A stretch of 64,000 nucleotides of DNA, taken from positions 1 to 64,000 of the forward strand of contig NZ_JADPRT010000027.1 of the NCBI RefSeq assembly GCF_015690355.1, in the 5' to 3' direction. Shown in pieces: positions 1 to 7,627 of this stretch (within the stretch, counting starts at the first letter, position 1; each line of letters begins with the position of its first letter). Below the pieces are notes generated by a model. It worked only from the letters and a program-made list of their open reading frames with translations. It was not told the DNA's origin and did not search any database. Both the position numbers and the translations under genes were made by a program. The stretch is from Streptacidiphilus fuscans (GTDB taxonomy: Bacteria > Actinomycetota > Actinomycetes > Streptomycetales > Streptomycetaceae).

Positions 1-6
1 CATCGT

Positions 7-125
7 GTTTCGGTGGTCATAGCGTGAGGGAAACGCCCGGTTACATTCCGAACCCGGAAGCTAAGCCTCACAGCGCCGATGGTACTGCAGGGGGGACCCT
101 GTGGGAGAGTAGGACGCCGCCGAAC
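7..125 (+). rRNA. rrf: 5S ribosomal RNA
   Basis: The stretch has the typical actinobacterial 5S rRNA: the 5' end (GTTTCGGTGG) pairs with the 3' end (CCGCCGAAC), and the internal blocks around CATTCCGAACCCGGAAG and GGGAGAGTAGGACGCCGCC are diagnostic. It is the last gene of an rRNA operon whose 16S and 23S parts lie to the left of the window. A strong terminator follows directly. The ends are placed from the terminal stem and may be off by a few bases. Confidence 0.95.
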
Positions 126-134
126 AATCTTTCC

Positions 135-171
135 AGTGAAGCCCCCTGACCTCGTGTCAGGGGGCTTCACT
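135..171 (+). terminator. rRNA operon terminator
   Basis: A perfect 16-bp inverted repeat (AGTGAAGCCCCCTGAC and its complement) with a 5-nt loop lies ten bases after the 5S rRNA. It also faces the 3' end of the minus-strand PAP2 gene and may serve both sides. From 172 to 253 I see no gene. Confidence 0.85.
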
Positions 172-253
172 GCGTTGTGGGCGTCTACGGATCCATACTG
201 GGCCGGCCCCTCCCGGGCGCCTGTCCCCTAGGCCCCTGGTCCGTCCCCCCGGA

Positions 254-1117
254 TCAGCGCTCGTGAGCGACCCAGCGGTCGAGGCACCAGAGCGTGATGC
301 CGGTGATGCAGCCGCTGGCGACCACGTCCCAGAGCCAGTGGTAGTTCCGCCAGATCAGGCAGAAGCCCACACCCACGCAGACGAACGTCGTCGCAGAGTA
401 GATCAGCGTCCGAAGCCGCGGCAGAACGCAGGCGGCGAGCAGGGCCGCCGTGCCGAGGCAGATCGAGGCCGTGGCCGTGTGGCCGGACGGGAACCAGCCC
501 CAGTCGCCGGAGGCCACCGGTGCGCCGGCGGGACCTGGGCGGCCGATGAGGATCTTGCCCGGGATCACCGTCCCGAAGAGTACGACCGCTGCCAGCACGC
601 CCGTCGCCAACGGCCGCCAGGAGCGTTTCCATACGGTCACCACCACGGTCACCAGCGCGAGCGCCGTCCCCGAGATCTCCGGCAGGCCGATGTCCGTCCA
701 GCGTTCTGCGGTGTCGTCGACCCACGGCCAGCGTTGGAGTGATGCCACCCAGCCCTGGACCGTCGCGCGTGTCCAGCGGTCGATCGCAAGCAGCGGGCCG
801 TTGGTGAGGACCTGCTCCGTGAGCACGAGAAGGACGAGCCCCAGCACGATCGGGAACCACACCGAGGTCAGGGCAACACGTAGCCGCCCCGGAGCAGGGG
901 GGAGAGCTCCGGGGCGGCTGATGTGATCGACGTTCCGCTTGGCCCGGGGGGTTTGAGCTCGGCGTTCTGTCGATCGGCTGAAGGGACTCAACGACGAGTC
1001 CGACGTGGTGTCCTCGGCGATGTCGTGCTTCTCCATCTGCCAATGACAGTACGTCACCTCAGGACGCCGATCGATCCGCCTCACCCACCCGCCATCAGGT
1101 CCGCACACGTTCTTCAC
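254..1117 (-). CDS. PAP2-superfamily phosphatase, membrane protein
   Basis: A 287-residue membrane protein with the three phosphatase signature blocks of the PAP2 family: K-x6-RP (KILIGRPGP), PSGHT (FPSGHTATA) and R-x5-H-x3-D (WRNYHWLWDV). Hydrophobic segments flank them. The family removes phosphate from lipids such as phosphatidate or undecaprenyl pyrophosphate, with the active site on the outer face of the membrane; the substrate here cannot be read. The GTG at 1117 overlaps the stop of the upstream NlpC/P60 gene (GTGA), which suggests coupling. However, the first ~75 residues are polar and unconserved, and the ATG at 1036 is an alternative start. Confidence 0.85.
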   Translation of the reverse strand: MKNVCGPDGGWVRRIDRRPEVTYCHWQMEKHDIAEDTTSDSSLSPFSRSTERRAQTPRAKRNVDHISRPGALPPAPGRLRVALTSVWFPIVLGLVLLVLTEQVLTNGPLLAIDRWTRATVQGWVASLQRWPWVDDTAERWTDIGLPEISGTALALVTVVVTVWKRSWRPLATGVLAAVVLFGTVIPGKILIGRPGPAGAPVASGDWGWFPSGHTATASICLGTAALLAACVLPRLRTLIYSATTFVCVGVGFCLIWRNYHWLWDVVASGCITGITLWCLDRWVAHER

Positions 1118-1740
1118 GCTACGCCAGGCGGCTGTGAATCGGCGGGTTCGGGGCGCACGGTCGCCACCAGCCGATGACCCCAGGTGGGGTCGTCGAAGAC
1201 GTCGTGGAGCACGGTGACGTTCGTGCCGGTGTGCTCGGCGTGGATCATCGCGCCATTACCCAGGTAAAGACCGACGTGGTGGATCGGGCCTCCCGGGTCG
1301 GCGAAGAAGAGCAGGTCGCCGGGGAGCAGATCGGAGCGGTCGGGGATCGCCCGGCCGAGTTGGGCCTGGGCGGCGCTGTAGTGGGGAAGGACGACCGAGC
1401 CGCCGCTGGCCTCGAACCAGGCGTAGCGGACCAGGCCGCTGCAGTCGAAGCCGATGGTGTGGTCGGCCATGCACTGCCCGTTCAGGTAGCCGTTGGTCCC
1501 GTCGCAGAAGCCGAGGGTGGGGCCGAGCAGGCTGCCGCCGCCCCAGGAGTACGGGATGCCGAGTTCGGCCAGCGCCACCTGCGCCGCCTGGAAGCCGCGC
1601 ATCCGCTCGGTGATGGTGCCGATCGGGGAGGAGCCGTCGTCGGCCCGGGCGGACACGGGCACCGCCAGCACGGCGGCCAGCGCGATCGCGACCGCGCAGA
1701 GCACGGTGGTCAGCGGAGAGATCATGCGACGGAGCGTCAT
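1114..1740 (-). CDS. secreted NlpC/P60 cell-wall hydrolase
   Basis: About 208 residues from the ATG at 1740. A Sec signal peptide comes first (basic MTLRRM, a hydrophobic core, then an SARA cleavage motif), followed by an NlpC/P60 papain-like domain. The catalytic Cys is in FDCSGL (residue ~100) and the His in IHHVGLYLG (~155), with LLPGDLLFF between, as usual for the family. These enzymes cut peptide stems of peptidoglycan. The frame stays open to a GTG at 1851, but that start would lie upstream of two hairpins (1792-1825, 1840-1859) that look like the gabT terminator, so I chose the start that leaves a normal signal peptide. ATG 1749 is nearly as good. The stop overlaps the PAP2 start. Confidence 0.85.
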   Translation of the reverse strand: MTLRRMISPLTTVLCAVAIALAAVLAVPVSARADDGSSPIGTITERMRGFQAAQVALAELGIPYSWGGGSLLGPTLGFCDGTNGYLNGQCMADHTIGFDCSGLVRYAWFEASGGSVVLPHYSAAQAQLGRAIPDRSDLLPGDLLFFADPGGPIHHVGLYLGNGAMIHAEHTGTNVTVLHDVFDDPTWGHRLVATVRPEPADSQPPGVA

Positions 1741-1791
1741 GGCCCGCATCACTACCCGGAACTGGCATCCCTGGCCCACTCGGAGCAGCAC

Positions 1792-1825
1792 TGTGCCCCC
1801 ATCGGACGAATCCGACGGGGGCACA
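1792..1825 (-). terminator. long hairpin downstream of gabT
   Basis: TGTGCCCCC-A-TCGGA pairs with TCCGA-C-GGGGGCACA around a CGAA loop: a 15-bp stem with one mismatch. On the minus strand it follows gabT and precedes the NlpC/P60 start, so it is a likely gabT terminator; part of it could also be in the NlpC leader. Confidence 0.6.
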
Positions 1826-1839
1826 GGTGAGTCGAACGA

Positions 1840-1859
1840 GAGGAGCCTCACGGCTCCTC
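1840..1859 (-). terminator. short hairpin 12 bases after gabT stop
   Basis: Perfect 8-bp stem GAGGAGCC/GGCTCCTC with a 4-nt loop, directly 3' of gabT on the minus strand. No clear U-run follows, which is usual in high-GC actinomycetes. Confidence 0.55.
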
Positions 1860-1870
1860 AGATCCGCGGA

Positions 1871-3226
1871 TCAGAGCGCGGCGAACGCGTTCTCGATGAT
1901 GTCCAGGCCCTCGACCAGCAGGTCCTGCGGCATGACCAGCGGCGGCAGGAAGCGCAGCACGTTGCCGTAGGTGCCGGCGGTCAGGACCAGCAGGCCCTCG
2001 TTGTGGCAGAACTTCGCCAGGGCGGCGGTCGCCTCCGGGTTCGGGTCCTTGCTGCCCGGCTTGACCAGCTCGACGGCGATCATCGCGCCGCGGCCACGCA
2101 CGTCGCCGATGATGTCGAACTTCTCCTGCATCGCGCGCAGGCGGGTCAGCATGGTCTCGCCGACGGCCTGGGCCTTGGCGTTGAGGTCCAGCTGCTTCAT
2201 GGTCTCGATCGAGCCCAGCGCGGCGGCGCAGGCGACCGGGTTGCCGCCGTAGGTGCCACCGAGGCCACCGGCGTGGGCGGCGTCCATGATCTCGGCGCGG
2301 CCGGTCACGGCGGCCAGCGGCAGGCCGCCGGCGATGCCCTTGGCGGTGGTGATCAGGTCCGGGACGATGCCCTCGTCGTTGCAGGCGAACCACTGGCCGG
2401 TGCGGCAGAAGCCGGTCTGGATCTCGTCGGCGACGAAGACGATGCCGTTGGCCTTGGCGTACTCGACGATCGCCGGGAGGAAGCCCTTGGCCGGCTCGAT
2501 GAAGCCGCCCTCGCCCTGGATCGGCTCGATCACGATGGCGGCGACGTTCTCGGCGCCGATCTGCTTGTTGATCATGTCGATCGCCTGGGCCGCGGCCTCG
2601 GCGGCGCAGTTCTCCGGGCCGGTCAGCCAGCGGTAGGGGTACGCCAGCGGGACGCGGTGGACGTCGGGGGCGAACGGACCGAAGCCCTGCTTGTAGGGCA
2701 TGTTCTTCGCGGTCATGCCCATGGTGAGGTTGGTGCGACCGTGGTAGCCGTGGTCGAAGACGACGACGGCGGTGCGCTTGGTGTAGGAGCGCGCGATCTT
2801 GACGGCGTTCTCGACGGCCTCGGCGCCGGAGTTGAAGAGCGCGGTGCGCTTCTCGTGGTCGCCCGGGGTCAGCTCGTTGAGCTGCTCGGCGACGGCGACG
2901 TAGCCCTCGTAGGGGGTGACCATGAAGCAGGTGTGCGTGAAGGCGGCCAGCTGCTGCGAGGCGCGCTCGACGACCAGCTCGGCGGCGTTGCCCACGTTGG
3001 TCACGGCGATGCCGGAGCCGAAGTCGATGAGGGAGTTGCCGTCCACGTCCTCGACCACGCCGCCACCGGCGCGGGAGATGTAGACGGGAAGGGTGGTGCC
3101 GACACCGGCGGCCACCGCGTTGAGCTTGCGTGCGTGCAGCTCCTGCGACTTCGGACCGGGGATCGCGGTGACGAGGCGGCGCTCCTGCGGAAGCGAGGGG
3201 CCGCCAGGAAGCTGGGCAGCGCTCAT
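1871..3226 (-). CDS. gabT: 4-aminobutyrate aminotransferase
   Basis: A 451-residue class III PLP-dependent aminotransferase. The PLP lysine sits in TTAKGIAGG (K~296) and the cofactor-binding Asp in FVADEIQTGF. GSGIAVTNVG, NSGAEAVENAVK and YHGRTN are typical GabT blocks. The enzyme moves the amino group of GABA to 2-oxoglutarate, giving succinate semialdehyde, which the dehydrogenase at 7628-9082 can oxidise. Start chosen at ATG 3226 (MSAAQLPGG), 8 nt after a GGAG; five more in-frame residues exist upstream without a better ribosome site. The gene is divergent from the ATPase gene at 3507 and shares with it a 280-bp spacer that holds a 16-bp tandem repeat. Full length for the family. Confidence 0.93.
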   Translation of the reverse strand: MSAAQLPGGPSLPQERRLVTAIPGPKSQELHARKLNAVAAGVGTTLPVYISRAGGGVVEDVDGNSLIDFGSGIAVTNVGNAAELVVERASQQLAAFTHTCFMVTPYEGYVAVAEQLNELTPGDHEKRTALFNSGAEAVENAVKIARSYTKRTAVVVFDHGYHGRTNLTMGMTAKNMPYKQGFGPFAPDVHRVPLAYPYRWLTGPENCAAEAAAQAIDMINKQIGAENVAAIVIEPIQGEGGFIEPAKGFLPAIVEYAKANGIVFVADEIQTGFCRTGQWFACNDEGIVPDLITTAKGIAGGLPLAAVTGRAEIMDAAHAGGLGGTYGGNPVACAAALGSIETMKQLDLNAKAQAVGETMLTRLRAMQEKFDIIGDVRGRGAMIAVELVKPGSKDPNPEATAALAKFCHNEGLLVLTAGTYGNVLRFLPPLVMPQDLLVEGLDIIENAFAAL

Positions 3227-3250
3227 GAGGTGGTCTCCCATGCGTTGAGA

Positions 3251-3282
3251 TCGGCGGGTGATCGAGTCGGCGGGTGATCGAA
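3251..3282. repeat. 2 x 16-bp tandem repeat upstream of gabT
   Basis: TCGGCGGGTGATCGA plus one base occurs twice in a row (3251-3266, 3267-3282), followed by a partial third TCGATCGA. It lies in the divergent gabT/ATPase promoter region, 25 bp upstream of the gabT start. It could be a regulator-binding direct repeat, but the same 16-bp period recurs in unrelated spacers of this window. I see no gene in the rest of 3227-3506. Confidence 0.8.
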
Positions 3283-3506
3283 GTCGATCGAGCGCCTGGA
3301 CGTTCTACGGGGATCGTCCCTTTCAGCAGGCTACGGCGGGACCCCCGCTCCGGCATACGCCGAAGGGGAGTGAACCGGAACCCGAGTTGTCCGTGGCGGA
3401 CACTGATCTTGAACCGTGTGCTTCCGCCCCTGGCCGTGCTCCGCTCCACTAGATTGGGAGCTTCGACAGCGGTGCTTTGTGCGCGGGGCAAGGGAGCGGG
3501 ACTGCG

Positions 3507-5690
3507 ATGTCACTCGACGGACACACGGCGCCCGATCCGTCGGCGATTCCCCCGATCCCCCCGATGCCCACCGCCCCGCCGCGGGTTCCCGCGGCCACGG
3601 TGATCCCACCGCAGCACGGCGCGTCGGGCGCTGGCGGCCCTTCGTTCGACCTCGTCGGCTGGGTGACCACGGCGCGGCACTCGGGTCCGGTCGGCGTCTT
3701 CGGCCTCGGCCCCGCGCCGATCGACCAGGACGAGCAGGCGCTCGCGGACGAGGCGGTCCCGGGTTGGAAGCTGCTGCTGCGCGCCGGGCTCAACCTGGTG
3801 GTGGCCTACGTGCTGTTCGACCTGCTCCAGGGCCCGTTCGTCTGGCTGATCTCCATCCTGCTCCCGGGCTTCACCCACGCAGCGGGTCAGCAGGACTGGT
3901 GGGCGATCACGCTCTCCTATCTCCTCTACGTCCCGCTGCTGGCGCTGTTCGTCTGGATCTTCGGCCGGATGGGCCGGTGGAAGCTGGTGTGGCGGCGGTA
4001 CGGGCGTCCGCTGCTGCGGCAGCTCTCCACCGCCGGTGAGCCGATGCCGCCGGCGCAGCCGCAGCGCGGCGGAGCGGCGAGCCCGGCCGCGCCGACCGGC
4101 CCTGCCGAGCAGGAACTGCCGGACGTCTGGGAGCCGCTGCGGAACGTCGCGCATCCCGGGACGCTCGCGCTGCTCGACGCCGAGACCGCGCAGCGGCACG
4201 TCGGGGACGTCGACCGGCAGCGGCTGCTGCAGGCGCTGTCCTGCGTCCGGCACGATCCGGAGAGGCTCGGCGCGCTGCTCGGGGCGGTGCGGGATCACGG
4301 GGCTGCGGCATGTGGGCATCCGTCGGGGGCGCGGGACCTGGCCGGGCGGAGTCCGGCGCAGGACCTGCTGCTGCGTCAGGTTCGGCTCGGCGCGGTCGAG
4401 AGCGTGCCGAAGAACCCGGCCGAGTACCGGGGCGCGGACCTCGCGTTGGACCCGCTGCTGCTCGGCACCTCCCTCCTCGCGGTCGGACCGCCGGGGACCG
4501 GGAAGACCTCCCGGCTGGCCCGGCCGGTCGCTGAGGCGCTCTGCCTCCAGGCGTTGACCGGCTCGGCGGTGGTCGTGGCGGTCGGGGCCACTGACGCGGA
4601 CCTGGGGCCTGCGGACTGGTACGACGTGGTCGTCTCGCCCGGCGACCCGAACTCCGGCTACGGGCTCGATCTCTTCGGCGGCGCACGGCAGTTGGACGAG
4701 GCCGCGGCGCGGCTCGCGGACGCGCTGCTGCCGGACGAGCTGGCGCTGCGCGCCGAGGGCGCGCGTCTCGCGCTGCAGCAGATCGTCGGGCCGTTCCACA
4801 CCGCGTTCGGGCGGCTGCCCGGCGTCCGGGAGCTGGTGCTGCTGCTGCGCGGCGAGCGGGCCGCCTGGGCGGCGCTGCTCGACGGCGTCGAGGAGTCGGG
4901 CGCGCTGCCCGCCTACCAGCACGAACTCGCCCAGCGCGAGCGGATGCACGGCACCGTCGACGACCCGGGCACGCTGCTTGCGGACCGTCTGGCGCTGCTG
5001 GACCGGCCCGTCTTCGCGGGCTTCTTCAACCCCTCGGAGGGCGACCCGGAGCCGCTTCCGCTCTTCGCGCTGCGCGCCCTGGACCACCCGCTGCGGGTGC
5101 GGGTCGCGCTGCCCGACCACAGTCACCCGGAGGCGTCCCGGATCCTGGCGCGTCTGGCGGTGGGTCAGTTCCTGCACGCCGCGGCCAGTCGACAGGACCG
5201 CTCGCTCTTCGCGGGCCTGGTCGTGGACGACGCCTCGGCGGCGGTCGACTCGCACGCGATCCGGACGATCCAGCGCCTGCGCGGCGCGAACGCGGGTGCG
5301 CTGCTGATGCTGCGCACCCTGATCGACCTGCCCGAGCAGTTGCGGGCCCCGCTCTTCGGCGCGGTCGGCGGCCGGATGGCCTTCCCCGGCATCGCGCCCT
5401 GGGACGGCAAGCTCTTCGCGGAGTCGTGGGGCACGGTCTGGGTCGACGAGAAGGACGTGACCCGCGCACCGGACATGTCCGGCGGCATGATCCGCAAGTT
5501 CTTCCGCGGCGCGCGGACGGTGCTGGCGGGGGAGCGGGCGCAGACCGAGAGCGTCACCACCCGCAAGGTCGAGCGGCGCCGCTGGTCCGCGTCCGACCTG
5601 GCCCAGGTGCTGCCGCGCGGGCATGCCGTGGTCTCGCTCACCTCGGTGGACGGGACGCAGGTGCCGCCGCTGATGATCAAGCTGCCGTAG
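3507..5690 (+). CDS. membrane-anchored VirD4/FtsK-like P-loop ATPase of unknown role
   Basis: 727 residues from ATG 3507, preceded by AGGGAGCGGGA. Order: proline-rich N-terminus (1-45), two membrane segments (about 88-120 and 132-153), a polar Pro/Ala linker, then an ATPase domain with Walker A GPPGTGKT (327-334) and a hydrophobic strand ending VVDDA (~567-576) as the likely Walker B. The C-terminal end (VLPRGHAVVSLTSVDG...PPLMIKLP) resembles the end of VirD4/TraD-type coupling proteins. It lies between gabT and a PucR gene, away from any conjugation genes. A similar 'ATP/GTP-binding protein' beside gabT is, as I recall, conserved in Streptomyces. The second Walker B acidic residue is Asp, not Glu. 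No function is assigned. Confidence 0.8.
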   Translation: MSLDGHTAPDPSAIPPIPPMPTAPPRVPAATVIPPQHGASGAGGPSFDLVGWVTTARHSGPVGVFGLGPAPIDQDEQALADEAVPGWKLLLRAGLNLVVAYVLFDLLQGPFVWLISILLPGFTHAAGQQDWWAITLSYLLYVPLLALFVWIFGRMGRWKLVWRRYGRPLLRQLSTAGEPMPPAQPQRGGAASPAAPTGPAEQELPDVWEPLRNVAHPGTLALLDAETAQRHVGDVDRQRLLQALSCVRHDPERLGALLGAVRDHGAAACGHPSGARDLAGRSPAQDLLLRQVRLGAVESVPKNPAEYRGADLALDPLLLGTSLLAVGPPGTGKTSRLARPVAEALCLQALTGSAVVVAVGATDADLGPADWYDVVVSPGDPNSGYGLDLFGGARQLDEAAARLADALLPDELALRAEGARLALQQIVGPFHTAFGRLPGVRELVLLLRGERAAWAALLDGVEESGALPAYQHELAQRERMHGTVDDPGTLLADRLALLDRPVFAGFFNPSEGDPEPLPLFALRALDHPLRVRVALPDHSHPEASRILARLAVGQFLHAAASRQDRSLFAGLVVDDASAAVDSHAIRTIQRLRGANAGALLMLRTLIDLPEQLRAPLFGAVGGRMAFPGIAPWDGKLFAESWGTVWVDEKDVTRAPDMSGGMIRKFFRGARTVLAGERAQTESVTTRKVERRRWSASDLAQVLPRGHAVVSLTSVDGTQVPPLMIKLP

Positions 5691-5782
5691 CGCCACCGGC
5701 ACGGGCCTGCGCCGTCGCCGTCGACAAGGGCCGGTTCCCGACGCGCGAGTAGGTTCTCCGCTCAGGCAGAATCAGTCGAAAA

Positions 5783-5805
5783 GGCTTGGACGTGTCGTCC
5801 AAGCC
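5783..5805. terminator. perfect 10-bp hairpin between ATPase and pucR
   Basis: GGCTTGGACG-TGT-CGTCCAAGCC is a perfect inverted repeat 92 bases after the ATPase stop. On the minus strand it is followed by TTTT, on the plus strand by CGTTC. It most likely ends the ATPase transcript, but its position 95 bp upstream of pucR also allows an operator role. The rest of 5691-5900 holds nothing I recognise. Confidence 0.55.
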
Positions 5806-5900
5806 CGTTCATCCGTGCGCAATCAGCTCCACTCCGCGCAACCAGCTCCTCCGGAGTGCCGCAACGACGCGGTGCGCCGACTCTGCCGGTCGAAGGTGTC

Positions 5901-7466
5901 ATGTCTCAAGAGAAGCCCCCTCGCCCCGACGACGACGTCCGGGCGACCGGCGTCACCCTCGAGTCGCTCGTGGCCATGCCCGGCCTCGGCCTGCTCGTGC
6001 GTGCTGGTGACGGCGCGCTGGAGCGGCCGGTCCGGTGGGTGCACACCAGCGAGCTGGACGACCCCGTGCCGTACCTGGAAGGCGGGGAACTGCTGCTCAC
6101 CACCGGGCTCAAGCTCGGCAAGAGCAAGGAGAAGCTGCGCCAGTACGTGCACCGGCTGGCCGACGCCGGCGTGGCCGGACTGGGCATCGGGGTGGGCCTG
6201 ACCTACGCCGAGGTCCCCGTCGCGCTGATCGAGGCCGCCACCGAGCGCGAGCTCCCGCTGCTCGAAGTGCCGCAGCCGACCCCCTTCATCGCCATCAGCA
6301 AGGCGGTGACGGCGGCGCTGGCCGCCGAGCAGTACCGGGCGGTGGCGACCAGCTTCGAGGCGCAGGAGGAGCTCACCCGGGCGGCCCTCGGCAAGGACGG
6401 GACGGCGGCCGTCGTCGGCCGACTCGCCTCCCGGCTCGGCGGCTGGGCCGCTCTCTACGACTCCTCCGGCACGGTCGTCGTGGCCGCGCCGGACTGGGCC
6501 GCGCGCCGGGCCGGACGCCTCCGCCCGGAGGTGGAACGGCTCCGCAGCCGCCCGGCACCCGCAAGCGCCTCGCTGCAGGGCGACACCCAGGACACCCAGG
6601 ACTACGTGGTGCTCCAGTCCCTCGGCGCGGACCGCCGTGCCCGGGGCTTTCTCGCCGTCGGCACCGAGGATCGGCTGACCTCGGGCGAGCGCTACGTCGT
6701 CAATGCCGCCGTCGCCCTGCTGACGCTGACCCTGGAGCGCTCGCGCGACCTGCGCCGCGCCGAGGACCGGATGCGGACCGCGCTGCTGCGCCTGGTCCTG
6801 GCCGGGGAGACGGTGATCGCCAAGGAGGTCGCCGACGCCCTGCTCGGCGGTCTGCCGCAGGGGCCCGTGCGCGTGCTGGTCGCCGAGGGCGACGGCCTGG
6901 CCGAGCTGCGCGACCGCGTCGAGCAGGCCGCGTCGCGGACGGGCGAGTCGCTGCTGCTGGCCCCCGAGGGCGAGCGGCTGGTGCTGATCGCCGTCGACGG
7001 CGGGATGGTGCACCAGGTCTGCACGGACCTGGCGGTCGACCTGGAGTCGGTGGCCGTGGGCGTCTCCTCCCCGACCACCCTGGAGTCCGCGGGCGCAGCG
7101 GCGGCCGAGGCGGAGCGCGCGCTGGCCGTCGCGCTGCGCAGTGGTCGACGCAGCGTCGACCACTCCGAGGTCGGCGCGGGATCGCTGCTCCCGCTGCTCG
7201 GTGACGAGGCGGTCCAGGCCTTCGCGGACGGCCTGCTGCGGCCGCTGCGCGAGCACGACCGCACGTCGCGCGGCGACCTGGAGGCCAGCCTGCGGGCGTG
7301 GCTCTCCCGCCACGGCCAGTGGGACGCGGCGGCGGCGGACCTCGGCGTCCACCGGCACACGCTGCGCTATCGCATGCGGCGGGTGGAGGAACTGCTGGGG
7401 CGGTCGCTGGACGACACGGACGTCCGCATGGAGCTCTGGCTGGCGCTCCGCGCCTCGGGTGAGTAG
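5901..7466 (+). CDS. PucR-family transcriptional regulator
   Basis: 521 residues from ATG 5901 (GAAGG just upstream). N-terminal PucR sensory domain (VRWVHTSELDDPVPYLEGGELLLTTG is the hallmark stretch, read in pieces), a middle GGDEF-like region, and a C-terminal helix-turn-helix of the HTH_30 type (DLGVHRHTLRYRMRRVEELLGR). Family members control purine, amine and amino-acid catabolism. Its place directly before a succinate-semialdehyde dehydrogenase-like gene, with gabT close by on the other strand, makes GABA or a related amine the most likely signal; that is inference. Full length for the family. Confidence 0.88.
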   Translation: MSQEKPPRPDDDVRATGVTLESLVAMPGLGLLVRAGDGALERPVRWVHTSELDDPVPYLEGGELLLTTGLKLGKSKEKLRQYVHRLADAGVAGLGIGVGLTYAEVPVALIEAATERELPLLEVPQPTPFIAISKAVTAALAAEQYRAVATSFEAQEELTRAALGKDGTAAVVGRLASRLGGWAALYDSSGTVVVAAPDWAARRAGRLRPEVERLRSRPAPASASLQGDTQDTQDYVVLQSLGADRRARGFLAVGTEDRLTSGERYVVNAAVALLTLTLERSRDLRRAEDRMRTALLRLVLAGETVIAKEVADALLGGLPQGPVRVLVAEGDGLAELRDRVEQAASRTGESLLLAPEGERLVLIAVDGGMVHQVCTDLAVDLESVAVGVSSPTTLESAGAAAAEAERALAVALRSGRRSVDHSEVGAGSLLPLLGDEAVQAFADGLLRPLREHDRTSRGDLEASLRAWLSRHGQWDAAAADLGVHRHTLRYRMRRVEELLGRSLDDTDVRMELWLALRASGE

Positions 7467-7627
7467 CGCACTCCGTGCAGGCGGGTGAGTTGCACCGCCC
7501 TTAAGGGGAGCCTGGCCGATCTGTCGAGTCCGTCTGGTCGAGTCGTACAGTCCGGACAAGCTTCATCACGTCCTCCGCGCCCTACCGTTGAAGGCGTAGA
7601 CACCTCAAGACCACGACGGAAGGGCCG

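Noticed and set aside
1741..1870. Possible ydaO-type (c-di-AMP) riboswitch upstream of the NlpC/P60 gene
   Set aside because: Such riboswitches precede some actinobacterial wall hydrolases, but this 130-bp gap holds only two simple hairpins and lacks the conserved core.
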